Positions 48,527 through 59,079 of a stretch of 64,000 nucleotides of DNA are shown here, piece after piece; position 1 is the stretch's first letter; every line of letters starts with the position of its first letter. Below the pieces are notes generated by a model. That model had not been told where the DNA came from, made no database searches, and saw only the letters and a program-made list of their open reading frames with translations. Origin of the DNA: Pegoplata infirma (taxonomy: Eukaryota > Arthropoda > Insecta > Diptera > Anthomyiidae); contig OY992539.1 in the NCBI GenBank assembly GCA_963921195.1, positions 43,382,657-43,446,656 of the forward strand, read 5' to 3'. Made by a program: the position numbers and the translations under genes.

Positions 48527-48544
48527 GTCGCAAGATATATTTAT

Positions 48545-49380
48545 TAAACCCTCTACTCTAGTGATAGAGGGTATATATAAGTTTGTCATTCCGTTTGTAA
48601 CACCTCGAAATATTGGTCTAAGACCCCATAAAGTATATATATTCATGATCCTCGATCGATTTTAAGACGATCTAACGATGTCCGTCCGTCCGTCCGTCCG
48701 TCCGTCCGTCAGTCCGTCTGTCTGTCTGTTGAAAACACGCTAACTTTTGAAAGACTTTACGGAGGCTCCTGAACTTTGGCATATGTGTTGGGCATTTACC
48801 TGGTCAGGTTGGTATTGCAATCCAGCGATTCGGCAAGGGTTTTTCGTGAATTTACGAGATAAAAAACACGCTAACTTTCGAAAGGCAAATCTGAGGATGC
48901 TGAAGCATGGCATATATAGTTGTCGTTCCCCAGGCCTAGTTCGTGTAGAATTTCAGACAAATCGGTCCAGTGGTTCAAAAGTTATTAGCAAAACCGTGAA
49001 TATCAGATTAGTTTCACCTTAAATTCACGTGTAAAACCCTGTTAAACATGTTTTAAAAACATTGGTAAGTCGCAAAAATATTTTAGAACGTATTTTTGTC
49101 ACTCAAAAATATTTTTACACTAAAAAAAAATATGCCCGAAAAAAATTTTACACTCAAAAAAAATTTTACACTCAAAAAAAATTTTACACTCAAAAAAAAA
49201 TTTAGTAAATTATTTTTTTTTTTATCAAAAATTACTGAAAAAAAGTTTTTTTCACAAAACAATCAATCTAATCAAAAATTTTATTTTTTGCACGTTATAA
49301 TATTTACTATTACTTAAAAAGGGCATAGTGGAGGGTATTCATAGATTCGGCTAAGTCGAATTTAACTTTTCTACTTGTTT
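48545..49380 (+). mobile_element. mini-me/HINE copy
   Basis: Start ACCCTCTACTCTAGTGATAG, TTTGTCATTCCGTTTGTAAC, core TTCATGATCCTCGATCGATT, long GTCY tract (48679-48729), ACACTCAAAAAAAATTTT repeats, palindrome TTCGGCTAAGTCGAA, end TTTTCTACTTGTTTT. It lies ten bases right of the hAT target duplication. Confidence 0.88.
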
Positions 49381-49572
49381 TTTATTTTTTTTTTCAAAAA
49401 TCCAAAATTTTGACCGCCGGGCGCCACGGGTTAGTTTAATCCGATTGACCTCAAATTGGTATCATATGAGGTTTAGGCGTAGTAGAATAAAAAAATGCCC
49501 GGACTTTAAAAATCGGTGAAGAAAAAATTTTGCTATACAGAAAAATGCCAGTCTACTGAGTCATGGATTCAA

Positions 49573-50795
49573 CCTAGCCCAATTATTTTTTTTTTACTAG
49601 TTTTAATATCCTATTATTTCTTTGATTTTCTTATCCTCTAAATACATCTTGATAAAAATAATTTTAAATCTCTGCCAATACATATGACGACACTTAGTTT
49701 GTATTTTGTTTGTCATTTCCTTGCAAACCATTAAAAACTAAAACAAACAATTTTTGCATATCCTTTTAATGTATTTTACATTTTTTGTTGCCATTTGAAG
49801 AAAACTAAACCTAGCCAAGTATCAAACCATTTAAGTGAAATCAATGCAATTCCAAGTTTGTTCATTTCTTTGTTACTTTACCATATGTAAACTATTTGCC
49901 TGTCCGGATGCTTGACATTTTTTTTTTGTTTTTATTATAAATTCTATTATTTCCATTACTCTCTAGCATAAAGTGGTGGCAGATGGAAAGGATGTGCAGA
50001 AAAAAGATTTTACACACATAATCGCTGAAAATTTGTTTTTTTAATGATCCACCAGTAATCATTTGGCCTCTGAAAGGACGATTGAAAGTGAATGTTATCT
50101 GGGGGTCCTGGCCAGATTTTTTTTTGTAAATATGATAACCGATTCCTGAAGATAATAAAATATAAAAAAACAATCACTTATTTTTATTCTTTTCATAAAA
50201 AGAGTCCTTTAAGAAAATCAATTTTATGCACATCCTTTCAAAGCTAAGATTCCATATATGGATTTTAATGTTTTTTTCCTGCCGTATTTGTTCTTTTTTT
50301 AAAAATCAACAAAAAAAAATAACACTTTTCTACTTTGTGCAAAATGTTTCTTTCTTCTTGTTTTTCCTCAATTTTTGCCAAGATAAAACTACTTTATGCC
50401 ATTTTGAAACCGATTTTTGCAGAAAAAAGGAAAAAGAATGCATTATGAGATTTAAATTCAACTAGAAATACTATAAATTGTTCATATGCTAAACTCAAAT
50501 TCACACACATACATACATAAAGTATGTAAACGGGTGTCAGTGTTTGTGTGTATCGTGTCCTGTTTCTTTTTCCATTTCTTTTGTACTCACATGAGTTATT
50601 TCTGTTTGAATAATTTTCATTTAAAAAAATTTATTTTTTTCAATTGAAAATAAATGTCAATTTCTTTGTGAAACTCTAAAAAATATGTATTTGTTTGATA
50701 AAACTTCTAGTTAAGATGTTTGTGGAAGTTTTGAACGCAAAAGCAAAACAAAATCCATATTCATATTTTTTGCATAAAAAAAAAAATTCTACGAT
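49573..50795. other. No gene recognised
   Basis: AT-rich noncoding DNA. The frames at 49892 and 50226 are low-complexity and unsupported. Confidence 0.4.
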
Positions 50796-50826
50796 TTTAG
50801 TGTCCGGGCAAATTTTTATTATCCTA

Positions 50827-51860
50827 CACACAAAAAAACTTTATCAAATTACTAGAAAAAGTCTCGTAATCCCATTTTGCCAATATTTGACAGTTTTCCT
50901 TGTTTTTGAACAAAAAATTTTCGATCGAAATTTACATTTACAATTTTTTTTGTAATTTTACATTTTTTTTTGTAATTTTACAAATTTCCAAGGTAAGTTT
51001 TATTGCGCCAAAAAATTTGTAAATTTACAATTTTATTGGTAAAAATCTTGTAGAATTACGAAAAACCTCGTAATTTTTACAAGGTTTTCTCGTAAAATAG
51101 AAGGTAGCAATCTAGTAGAGTCAAGAAACCTCCTTGTAAGTTTTGCCGTGTCAAAAAATTTTTAAATTTATAATTTGATTGATAAAAAGCTACAAAAGTA
51201 TTAGTAAAAAGCTTGTAAAATTACAAGGAATTGTTGTCAAAAAGGATGTAGCAAAAAAAAGTTATAAACTTTTTTATAAAAAAAAAAAATAAATTATACC
51301 GTGGCGTCCCGCTATCAAAGTTTAGATTTTTTAAAATTTCCATTAAAAAAAATCTTGCAAAATGACAGGAAATGTTTGTTATATTTATTTTTTGCTACAT
51401 CCTATTTGACGAGAATTCGTAGTAATTTTACAAGCTTTTTACCAATAATTTTGTAATATTACAAGCTTTTTACCAATAAAATTGTAAATTTATAACTTTT
51501 TGACGCTATAAAATTTACAAGAAATTCTCTTGACTTTACTAGATTTTTGGTACCACCTATTTTACGAGCTTTTTTGTAATTTTACAAGTTTTTTACCAAT
51601 AAAATTGTAAATTTAAAAATTTTTTTGGCGCAATAAAACTTAAAAGGAATTTCCATGAATTCACTAGATTTTTTTTTGTGAAATTACTTTAAAAATTTTT
51701 AAAATTACAAAAAAATTGTAAAATTACAAAAAAAAATTGTAAAATTACAAAAAAAATGTAAATTTCGATCTAAATGTTTTTGTTAAAAAACAAGGAAAAC
51801 TATCAAATATTGGTTAAATGGGATAACGAGACTTTTTCTAGTAATCTGACAAATTTTTTA
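50827..51860. mobile_element. GTAAAATTACAA-family inverted-repeat element
   Basis: Left end CACACAAAAAAACTTTATCA after TA; the left GTCTCGTAATCCCATTTTGC block is mirrored at 51800-51845 (GGGATAACGAGACTTTTTCT). The interior is many inverted copies of TTGTAATTTTACAA and AATAAAATTGTAAATTTA. It interrupts GTCCGGGCAAATTTTTAT of the TGGCGCCCG family. No coding sequence. Confidence 0.75.
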
Positions 51861-51864
51861 TATT

Positions 51865-53313
51865 CCCGTGTGAAAATTACCATGTATGTTCATATATGAT
51901 GCATATATGGATGTCCATACAAGTGCATATCCGTAATTTGAGGGTACATGTACATTAATGATCATACATTGTCATACATGAATTTGTATGTAAAATTTTT
52001 TTTTTTATTTTTTTTCCATAAAACGTCTATTAATTGAAATTTTTTCAAATATAAATAATTTGTACTAATTTATGACACTGATTTTTTAATAAAAACTAAC
52101 GAATATTTTAAAAATATACTTTGGACTTAATGATACTTTAGGCTAATCAAAGCATCGAAGAATTAACCACTTTTCGAATGAATTCACAAAAATACATTCG
52201 ATTTTTATAGTCACTGGATACAATTATCTTTAAAATATCAATATTTCTTGGAATGGATTCGGTTTTTACCATTAAATCGAATTCTTGTTTATAAGAATTT
52301 TAAAAACTGAATGCATTCTTTATTTCGTTTATTTATTATTCATGAGACTTTTAAAAATCGAATTTATAAAAACTTATGCATTCAATTTCAAAGTCGAATG
52401 AAAAAGAAACCGAATTCATTCTATATTTTAAAATCAAATGTAAATTCATTCGATAAATTGTGATTGGGGAATGCTATCATTAAAGTTTAATTCAGAACAC
52501 CAAATCTTATTAAGGGATGAAATCCTTCGCAGCTCTCTCAGTAATATAAATAATGTTTACGTTAGTGCCGTTCATATTCGCCTATAGAATACAAAAATTA
52601 TAATCAATCTTGATGATGTATGATCATTATTGTCCAACCGAACGACTTTTTCAGACTGAAACCATACATGAACTTCGTCCAATTTTGCAAAGTTCTGCCG
52701 AACCCAACCTTTAAAAAAATTGTTTTTAAGACATGTATGCTATGCAGATGCATAGCATATATGAAGGAGTATGACATATCTATCTACACGTAGTTGCATA
52801 CATTTACATATATGGAATATTACAATGGTTCCCAACCTTCGATTCTCGCCCCACTGGGGGGCAATTTGAAGGTTCTAGGGGGCAAGGAGCAAATTTTAAA
52901 GATTTTGTTTAGTCAAATTAACTAAATTTTTAGTAAAATTAACTACAAAAACAGTTTTTTTTAGCAAAATTAACTAGAAAAAATTTGTTAATTGTTTAAA
53001 ATTTTTAATAAAAACTTAGTTTAAATGTTTATTTTATAAAAACTTTGCTAAACCAGTAGTAATTTATCATTAGAAACAAAAATTAGAATAATTAAAAAAT
53101 TTTTCTTGAGTGTAGGGGGGACAAGGCAATTTTTTAAAGTTAAAAGTGGGGCGTGGCGTAAAAAAGGTTGGGAACCATTGGAATATTACATTACTTGTGT
53201 ATGTTCATATATGCTCCCATATATGACATACATTTCCATATATTGTTCATATACTATCATACATTGAATCATGTATGAGCATGTATGAACATACATGGTC
53301 ATTTTCACCCGGG
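51865..53313. mobile_element. piggyBac-like non-autonomous element (tentative)
   Basis: Ends CCCGTGTGAAAATTACCATG and CATGGTCATTTTCACCCGGG are inverted; subterminal CATACATG/CATATATG motifs fill both ends. TTAA follows the right end (53314-53317), the piggyBac target, but the left flank is TATT. No transposase. A hAT-type MITE lies within it. Confidence 0.55.
52823..53181. mobile_element. hAT-type MITE of 359 bp
   Basis: Ends CAATGGTTCCCAACCTTCG and AAAAGGTTGGGAACCATTG, with 8-bp direct repeats GAATATTA (52815-52822 and 53182-53189). Contains GCCCCACTGGGGGGC and several TTAACTA motifs. Confidence 0.85.
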
Positions 53314-53316
53314 TTA

Positions 53317-53655
53317 AAAAAATAAAATCGGTAAATCCGTTTTCGAGATATTATATTAAAAATTTCCAAAATTAGTGGGTTTTTTCTACGTTTAAGAAAA
53401 TTTTTAACAAAAAAAACCTTTAAACTTTTTTCCAAAACCCTTACATAGAGCTTGAGAAAAACTTTCATTTAAATTTATTGTCGGTCAACTCCGACCATTT
53501 TAAACCGAGGAACCCTGCGTCCAAAAATTTGGATTTTTGTAGAACTTCTGAAAAATGTAAAACTTTAATCGAAGGGCTCTAAGGGTTCATAAAAATGTTT
53601 TAAACGTATAAAAAAAAGCCCTTTTCTACAAATTTTAAATTTTTCAATACACAGC
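53317..53655. mobile_element. Fragment of the TGGCGCCCG family
   Basis: GTTTTCGAGATATTATATT, TAGAGCTTGAGAAAAACTTT and TAATCGAAGGGCTC match internal modules of 46156-49572 and 24646-25374. Confidence 0.6.
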
Positions 53656-54308
53656 AAAAAATAATGGAGATTGTGGACGCAGTTCATAATTTTTCTGGCA
53701 TACACAAGCGCTGCATACTAGATGCACTACTGTAAGGCAGAAATATCTATGTGCTGAAGACGAAGAGATAGAAATATACATTTTTCGATAAATTACGAAT
53801 ATAAATAGACCTTTTTTAAATACTTTCGCTTACAGTAGTGCATCTAGTATGCACTACCGTAAGGCAGAGAGAAAAAACTATAAATTATACGACAACTTAC
53901 GAGCATCAAACAGCAAAACGAAAATTTGGATGACGCAATAAAAAAAAATATATTTTTAATTCAGTTGATATTCTGTTTTTTGTGAACGAACGTGTACGCA
54001 TGTGCAAAAGTGAAAACTAAAGTTTCGACTGCACACTATTTAGACATTAAAACTGTAGTATTATTTGTGTGCTTACGAGGAGCAGTTCCTTCATACAAAC
54101 TTTTCAGGCATAAAGACTTTAGCGATGGTAATACATTATTTGTGTGCTTTATTGGAGCAATGATTTCTGAGCATCCAATATGCTTACAAAAATGCACCTA
54201 GTAAGCTTCTGAGAAGGTATGATTTCATTACATTTTTATTGCGCTGAAATAAGCGCTCGTATGAAATGCTCTAAAGTGGGACATTGCTACCAAATATCAT
54301 GCCATACG

Positions 54309-54361
54309 TAAGCAGGTTTGTAAGGGAATGTCAACTCAACATTCCCTTACAAACCTGCTTA
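54309..54361. repeat. Perfect 23-bp stem hairpin, copy 1
   Basis: TAAGCAGGTTTGTAAGGGAA begins a 23-bp arm exactly mirrored after the 7-base loop CAACTCA. Confidence 0.9.
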
Positions 54362-54629
54362 GGGCGAAGCAGTAGTTTTTTGTGCACAGAAAAAAAATAT
54401 GGAGGAAACAAATTTAAGTAATCACTTGTTTAAATTTAAAAACAAAAATTGAGTAGTTTCCCAGCAAAAAATAATCGAGATTGTGGAAGCAGTTCATAAT
54501 TTTTCTGGCATACACAACCGCTTCGTCTTCAGCACATAGATATTTCTGCCTTACAGTAGTGCATACTAGATAAGCGCTCGGATGAAATGCTCTAAAGTGG
54601 GACATTGCGACCAAATATCATGCCATACG

Positions 54630-54682
54630 TAAGCAGGTTTGTAAGGGAATGTCAACTCAACATTCCCTTACAAACCTGCTTA
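54630..54682. repeat. Perfect 23-bp stem hairpin, copy 2
   Basis: Identical to copy 1 over all 53 bases and located in the duplicated unit 321 bp downstream. Confidence 0.9.
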
Positions 54683-54800
54683 CGGCGAAGCAGTAGTTTT
54701 TGGTGGGTTTTTAATTGACACAATTAAAAATTTACTGAACAATTTTAAAAACAATTTAAGTAAATAATTTAATAAAAATTTAATAGTTTTTTTATTTTTT

Positions 54801-56136
54801 TTATACCCTCCAACCACAGTATGGGGGTATTCTCACTTTGTCATTCCGTTTGTAACGCATCGAAATATCGGTCGGGGACACCATAAAGTATATGAGGAGC
54901 CGCAGAACAAAACGTACTTTTTCGCATATTAAAATTTTTTGGGAAATTGAGGTTTATTTATTTCGCCCCTTTAAAAAACTGCATGTACCTGAATATGGTA
55001 ACAAGTTTTTTGCTTATCAAGAGATGCATCAAACTGCCATAAGTCACCACATTATATGTTAAGGATGTTTAATATAAAACCACTTTTACTTTGGAAAAAG
55101 TACGTTTTGTTAAAAAATAATGAAAAAAGTACGTTTTGTTTAAAAATAATTGAAAAACGACGTTTTGATGTGCGTATTTTTTTAGACGATGCTATTATGA
55201 TCGAGTGTTCTAAAAATGTTCTTATTTATTAAAAAATACAAAAGAGCCTCATTGGCTCATATTTAGACACGTTACACACGAATTGGCCAAGGTAATGTAC
55301 CCCCATACTGTAGTTGTGGGGTGTAAATAGACCAATAACAAGAATAAGGGGGAAATCCTTCACTGGCCTGCAAGAAGGCCTCAAAAAATATTGGTGGGCA
55401 TTTATATGTATATGGAATATAAGAGTAAAATGACAAATTAAAAAATTATGAAAAATCTTGCATATGAAATACAATGAAAAAAGTACGTTTTGATAAAATA
55501 ATTAACAAAAAAGTACGTTTTGTTACGCACCTATTTTTAAAGAATCCATTTTCTTGATGAAAAACAAAAAATATTCACGCTGTGGACATTTTTTCTGGTA
55601 GATTTCGAACCAAATAATATAAAAAGAACAAAAAATCAATTTGTCAAAAAATGCGAAAAAGTACGTTTTGTTCTGCGACTCCTCATATATATTATTGATC
55701 TATGATCGATTCTAAGACATTCTGTAAATGTCCGTCTGTCCGTCCGTCCGTCTGTCTGTAGATAACACAATGCAGTCCAAAATAAAACAGCTAGAATATT
55801 GAAGTTTGGCACAAAAATATGTCTCATGTTCATAGGCAGGTAAATTTCGTGAATGGGCAAAATCGGGCCAGGGGGAAAAAAGTTCCCCTTTAAATAACTG
55901 AACAAACATCTGCAAAAATACACTTTTTTACATGTTTTTTTGTATTTTTGTTAAATAAATGAAACATTTGGTATATTTATCGCGATTGGAAAGAGCTCTC
56001 AAAAGCCCCCCACTGACCCCCATCACCCCAAAAAAAAAGAAACCACTCCCCTGACAATTTTTTTTTTTTAATTTTTTTACATTTTGGAGGGTATAAAAGA
56101 TTCGGCACAGCCGAATTTAACACTCTCACTTGTTTT
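54801..56136 (+). mobile_element. HINE, second subfamily, interrupted by a TIR element
   Basis: Start TATACCCTCCAACCACAGTA, TTTGTCATTCCGTTTGTAAC, core AATGATC-like CTATGATCGATTCTAAGAC, GTCY tract 55731-55759, CCATCACCCC, palindrome TTCGGCACAGCCGAA (56101-56115), end ACACTCTCACTTGTTTT. It is the reverse of the 42.4-kb copy. Confidence 0.85.
54894..55684. mobile_element. 791-bp TIR element with GTACGTTTTGTT motif array
   Basis: Ends GAGGAGCCGCAGAACAAAAC and GTTTTGTTCTGCGACTCCTC form near-perfect inverted repeats of about 35 bp. AAAAAGTACGTTTTGTT-like motifs recur at 54914 (inverted), 55098, 55129, 55158, 55475, 55507 and 55658. It sits in the (TA)n tract of the HINE. A HINE end fragment is at 55253-55333 (minus). 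No transposase. Confidence 0.75.
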
Positions 56137-56984
56137 AACTCTACTAGTTCTTTGAATTCTCGTTTAGTTTATAGTTTTTTGTGTATGTATATGAAAGTTT
56201 TTAATCGTCTTTATAAAATTTTCATATGTTTTTGAGACATAAATATGTTTGGTAAAGTTTGAAAAAACAAGTTTTTTGTTTTTTTTTTTTTTGTAAAAAA
56301 ATTTAAAATTTTTTTAAACTTTTAAAAAAAATAAATAGATAAATTTTGAGTAAATTTTAATTGTGTCAATTAAAAATTTACTCAAATTTTTTTCAAACAT
56401 TTAATAAATTTTTATTAAAAATTTACTCAATGCTATTAAATCGTTTACTGGTGCAAAATTGAGTAATTTTTTACTCAATAGTATTAAAAATTTACTCAAA
56501 TATTTTTTTTATTTTTTTCTGTGTGGGTAGCGATATCTCGAACACCGTTTGACCTATTGTTAATTTTTTTTTAAAAAATTAATAAATTTAATGCATCGCA
56601 AGACTTATGCCCAGATTCAGTATAACATGCAGAGTGTTTTTCTAACTAGTTGAGTGATAAAAAATAGGAAAAAGTTGAAAATGTCTTGTTAAATTTTTGA
56701 ATTTAAAATTTTTTTTCCAATATAAAAACGTCTGAGTTTTCCAAATCTGGTATTGGTACTTATTACTGTTTATGTTGTGGTTAAAAAGATATACTCATCG
56801 AAAGTGAAAAAATATCATAGTTTCGTTTACTTTTTTTTTTATAAAAAAATTTATGGATCTGCTAAAACCAAACGGTTAGAAATATTTCCAATTTCATTTG
56901 TGTTTTTGTTTTTTTTTTTTTTTTTCAAAGCGGAATTTATTGGTAATTTATTGTATAATTTCTGGAAAATTTATTTATTCAAAT
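56137..56984. other. Repeat fragments, no gene
   Basis: TTTACTCAA-type repeats at 56340-56510 end in TTTTTTCTGTGTGGGTA and are probably the end of an ACACAGAAAAA-type TIR element. 56525-56610 matches the TGGCGCCCG family (GATATCTCGAACACCGTTTG). The 120-codon frame at 56753 is low-complexity. Confidence 0.45.
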
Positions 56985-57740
56985 TTTTGGAGAGTATAAA
57001 AAATTCACAGAAGAATTTAACCCTCTCACGTATTTTTTGTAAATTTGTTAAACAAATGGAACATTATTATGTCAAAGGTTTACACTCAAAAAAAAAAAAA
57101 ATTTCAAATTACTAGATAAAGTCTCGTTATCCCATTTTACCAATATTTGATAGTTTTCCTTGTTTTTTTAACAAATAATTTTCGATCGAAATTTACATTT
57201 TTTTTTTGTAATTTTACAGTTTTTCTTGTAATTTTACAAATTTCCAAGATTTTTCACAAAAAAAATTCCAACAAATTTACGAGAATTTATTTCGCCAAAA
57301 AAGTTGTAAATTTACAATTTTATTGGTAAAAAATTAAAAAGTTCGTAAATTTTAATTGGAATTCTCGTAAAATAGGAGGTAGCAAAAAATATAGTAAAAT
57401 CACGTAACCACCTTGTTAGTTTTATTGTCAAATAGGAGGTAGCAAAAAAAAAGTTATAAACTTTCTTGTAATTTTACAAGGTTTTTTTTGAGTGTAGATT
57501 TGGTGAGAAAGAAGTTTTGGTGAAAAAAAATTAAGAAAAAATTTTATGAAAAACAAAATGTTGATGAAAAAAAAATTTTCGATGAAAAGACCAATTTTTA
57601 ATAGAAAAAAAATTTTTTGGTGAAAATAAAATTTATTAAAAAAATTTTTTAATGAAAATTATGTAAAAAAAATTTGATGAAAATAAAATTGTTGATAAAA
57701 TAAAATTTTTGATAAAAAAAAAAAAAAAAATAATTAGATT
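56985..57740 (+). mobile_element. HINE-related end plus GATGAAAA array, interrupted
   Basis: GGAGAGTATAAAAAATTCAC and TTTAACCCTCTCACG (56988-57028), then TTTGTTAAACAAATGGAAC, are the right end of the unit seen at 20.6 and 25.4 kb. The array resumes at 57497 with GATTTGGTGAGAAAGAAG and runs to 57735. The 412-bp TIR element lies between. Confidence 0.65.
57083..57494. mobile_element. 412-bp derivative of the GTAAAATTACAA family
   Basis: Ends CACTCAAAAAAAAAAAA and TTTTTTTTGAGTG with TA outside (57081-57082, 57495-57496). The left end repeats GTCTCGTTATCCCATTTTAC of 50827; most of the right half is deleted. Confidence 0.8.
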
Positions 57741-58030
57741 TTTTCTTAAATTTTCAAAGTTTTTCAAATTTCTAATAGAGATATTTTAAAAATCGTTCGA
57801 TCGATTTTAATTTTTTTTATATTTGTTTAGCGCATCAAACTAAATAAACATGATGTATCGCAAAACATTTTTTTTTTTTGCATGGGCACTTGGGAAAATC
57901 AAATGTTGAAGAAAAAATGCCACGCTATTGTACCACATAAGTTTAAGGCCAAGGAAGTTAAAAATTTTTAAAAAATATTTTCCATATAAAAAATGCCAGT
58001 CATAATTCCGGTGCATTAATTCAGGTGGAC
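57741..58030. mobile_element. End fragment of the TGGCGCCCG family
   Basis: AGATATTTTAAAAATCGTTCG, GATGTATCGCAAAACATTTTT and terminal AAAAAATGCCAGTC match the right arm of 46156-49572. Confidence 0.6.
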
Positions 58031-58545
58031 TGCTATCAACTCATGAACTCTTTCCAAAAGCAGCCTCCAGTTCAGAAAATTTCTGCTGGGATTTTATAAA
58101 CGTGTTCGTTTATTTATTTTGTCTAAAATCTTGTCTCATTCTTTAAATTATCGTCTATTGTTTTGTTCTGTAACTTTCTAAAGTATATGCATACGTGTGC
58201 AAAACTATTTGGCATCATATAACATTATTGAATTGAATATTTTTTTTTATTTATTTAAAAAAAAAAATAGTATTAAAAAAATGGTGTAAAAAAGTTCAAG
58301 TTTCCATAACTATTAAATTTATACTTCTGTTATATTAATATTAGGGAGGCACATATAAGTTAAGTCAAATAATGTAGCGGTACAATAGATTAACAAAAAA
58401 AGTTTCGAAACGGGTTATAATGACAGAAATTTGTTGAATCAATTAAAAAAATAATTTATTTCATAACACTCTCGAAGTTGGTTGTTATGACATTATTAAT
58501 GTTAATTAAAAGTTTAATTGAATAAAGTAAGTTTTTAATTAAAGT
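58031..58545. other. No gene recognised
   Basis: AT-rich spacer without supported frame; TTAATTGA-type motifs near 58495-58520 recall the 36-kb TIR element. Confidence 0.4.
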
Positions 58546-58896
58546 AATTGAGGGGGTAAGAGCACAAGGGGTTCAAGTGCCTTATATTTAATATTGAGAA
58601 AAAAGAGGTTAAAGTTAAATTGCAATAAAAAATGTTAGATGATATCTAGAATATTATTTTTTAGTTAATAGGGATCCTCAGATATATTTTAATCTAACAA
58701 GTCAAAAAAATACCATCTTTTGCAAATGCAAGAACCCAAAAATTGCCTTTGAAGTAAGTAAGTCGCACTCATACCCCTTGTGCTCTAACTTTTTTTTGTG
58801 AATTTCTAAATTTATGAAACAAATGTTAGTTATACGTAAAAGAAAAACCACATTTTATTACGAAAATGTTTAATGGTACTTTGTTTAATTTTTTAG

Positions 58897-58970
58897 TCGT
58901 CATAATCAGATTCCATGACATCATCGGGCTCATTTTCATCTTCATTAGGGCGTCCCAGTTATATTGTTTT
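58897..58970 (-). pseudogene. Acidic C-terminal coding remnant
   Basis: The minus strand reads GRPNEDENEPDDVMESDYDD and a stop at about 58897. The composition and clean stop look like the acidic tail of a protein, possibly the transposase of the surrounding element. Too short to identify; upstream sequence is disrupted by the nested insertion. Confidence 0.35.
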
Positions 58971-59079
58971 TACTCGTCTCGTCAAATCTTAACTTTTGAA
59001 TTTCGTGCCGTAATACCAGCCGAACGATGGCCACGGAGTAGCTGATTGTGGGAAAATTTATGAAAAATGTTTGCGAGGT

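Larger units (their letters stand above)
46156..49572. mobile_element. Large inverted-repeat host element (TGGCGCCCG family)
   Basis: Left arm TACTGAGTCATTAGACTGGC ... GAGGTCAATCGGATTAAATT ... CGTGGCGCCCGG is mirrored at 49400-49572 by GGGCGCCACGGGTTAG, TCCGATTGACCTCAAATT and GCCAGTCTACTGAGTCA. Inside are repeated diverged modules with GGCGCCACGGGTTAAAATGA (46600-47000). A hAT element and a HINE are inserted in the right half. No coding frame; the 150-codon frame at 46092-46544 overlaps the arm and has no motif. Confidence 0.7.
53656..54715. repeat. Rearranged repeat block with duplicated hairpins
   Basis: GAGATTGTGG.CGCAGTTCAT..CTGGCATACACAA occurs at 53659-53710 and 54461-54515, followed in the first by AAGGCAGAAATATCTATG and in the second by its reverse complement, so one segment is inverted. 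A unit of about 135 bp containing ATGCTCTAAAGTGGGACAT is duplicated (54250-54386, 54572-54702). The part between holds an unsupported 69-codon frame. Confidence 0.7.

Noticed and set aside
54309..54682. microRNA precursors
   Set aside because: Perfect stems with a 7-base loop and repeat context fit a repeat-derived palindrome better; no evidence of a mature arm.
56753..57115. 120-codon plus-strand frame
   Set aside because: It runs through poly-T and repeat ends and is phenylalanine/lysine-rich by composition alone.
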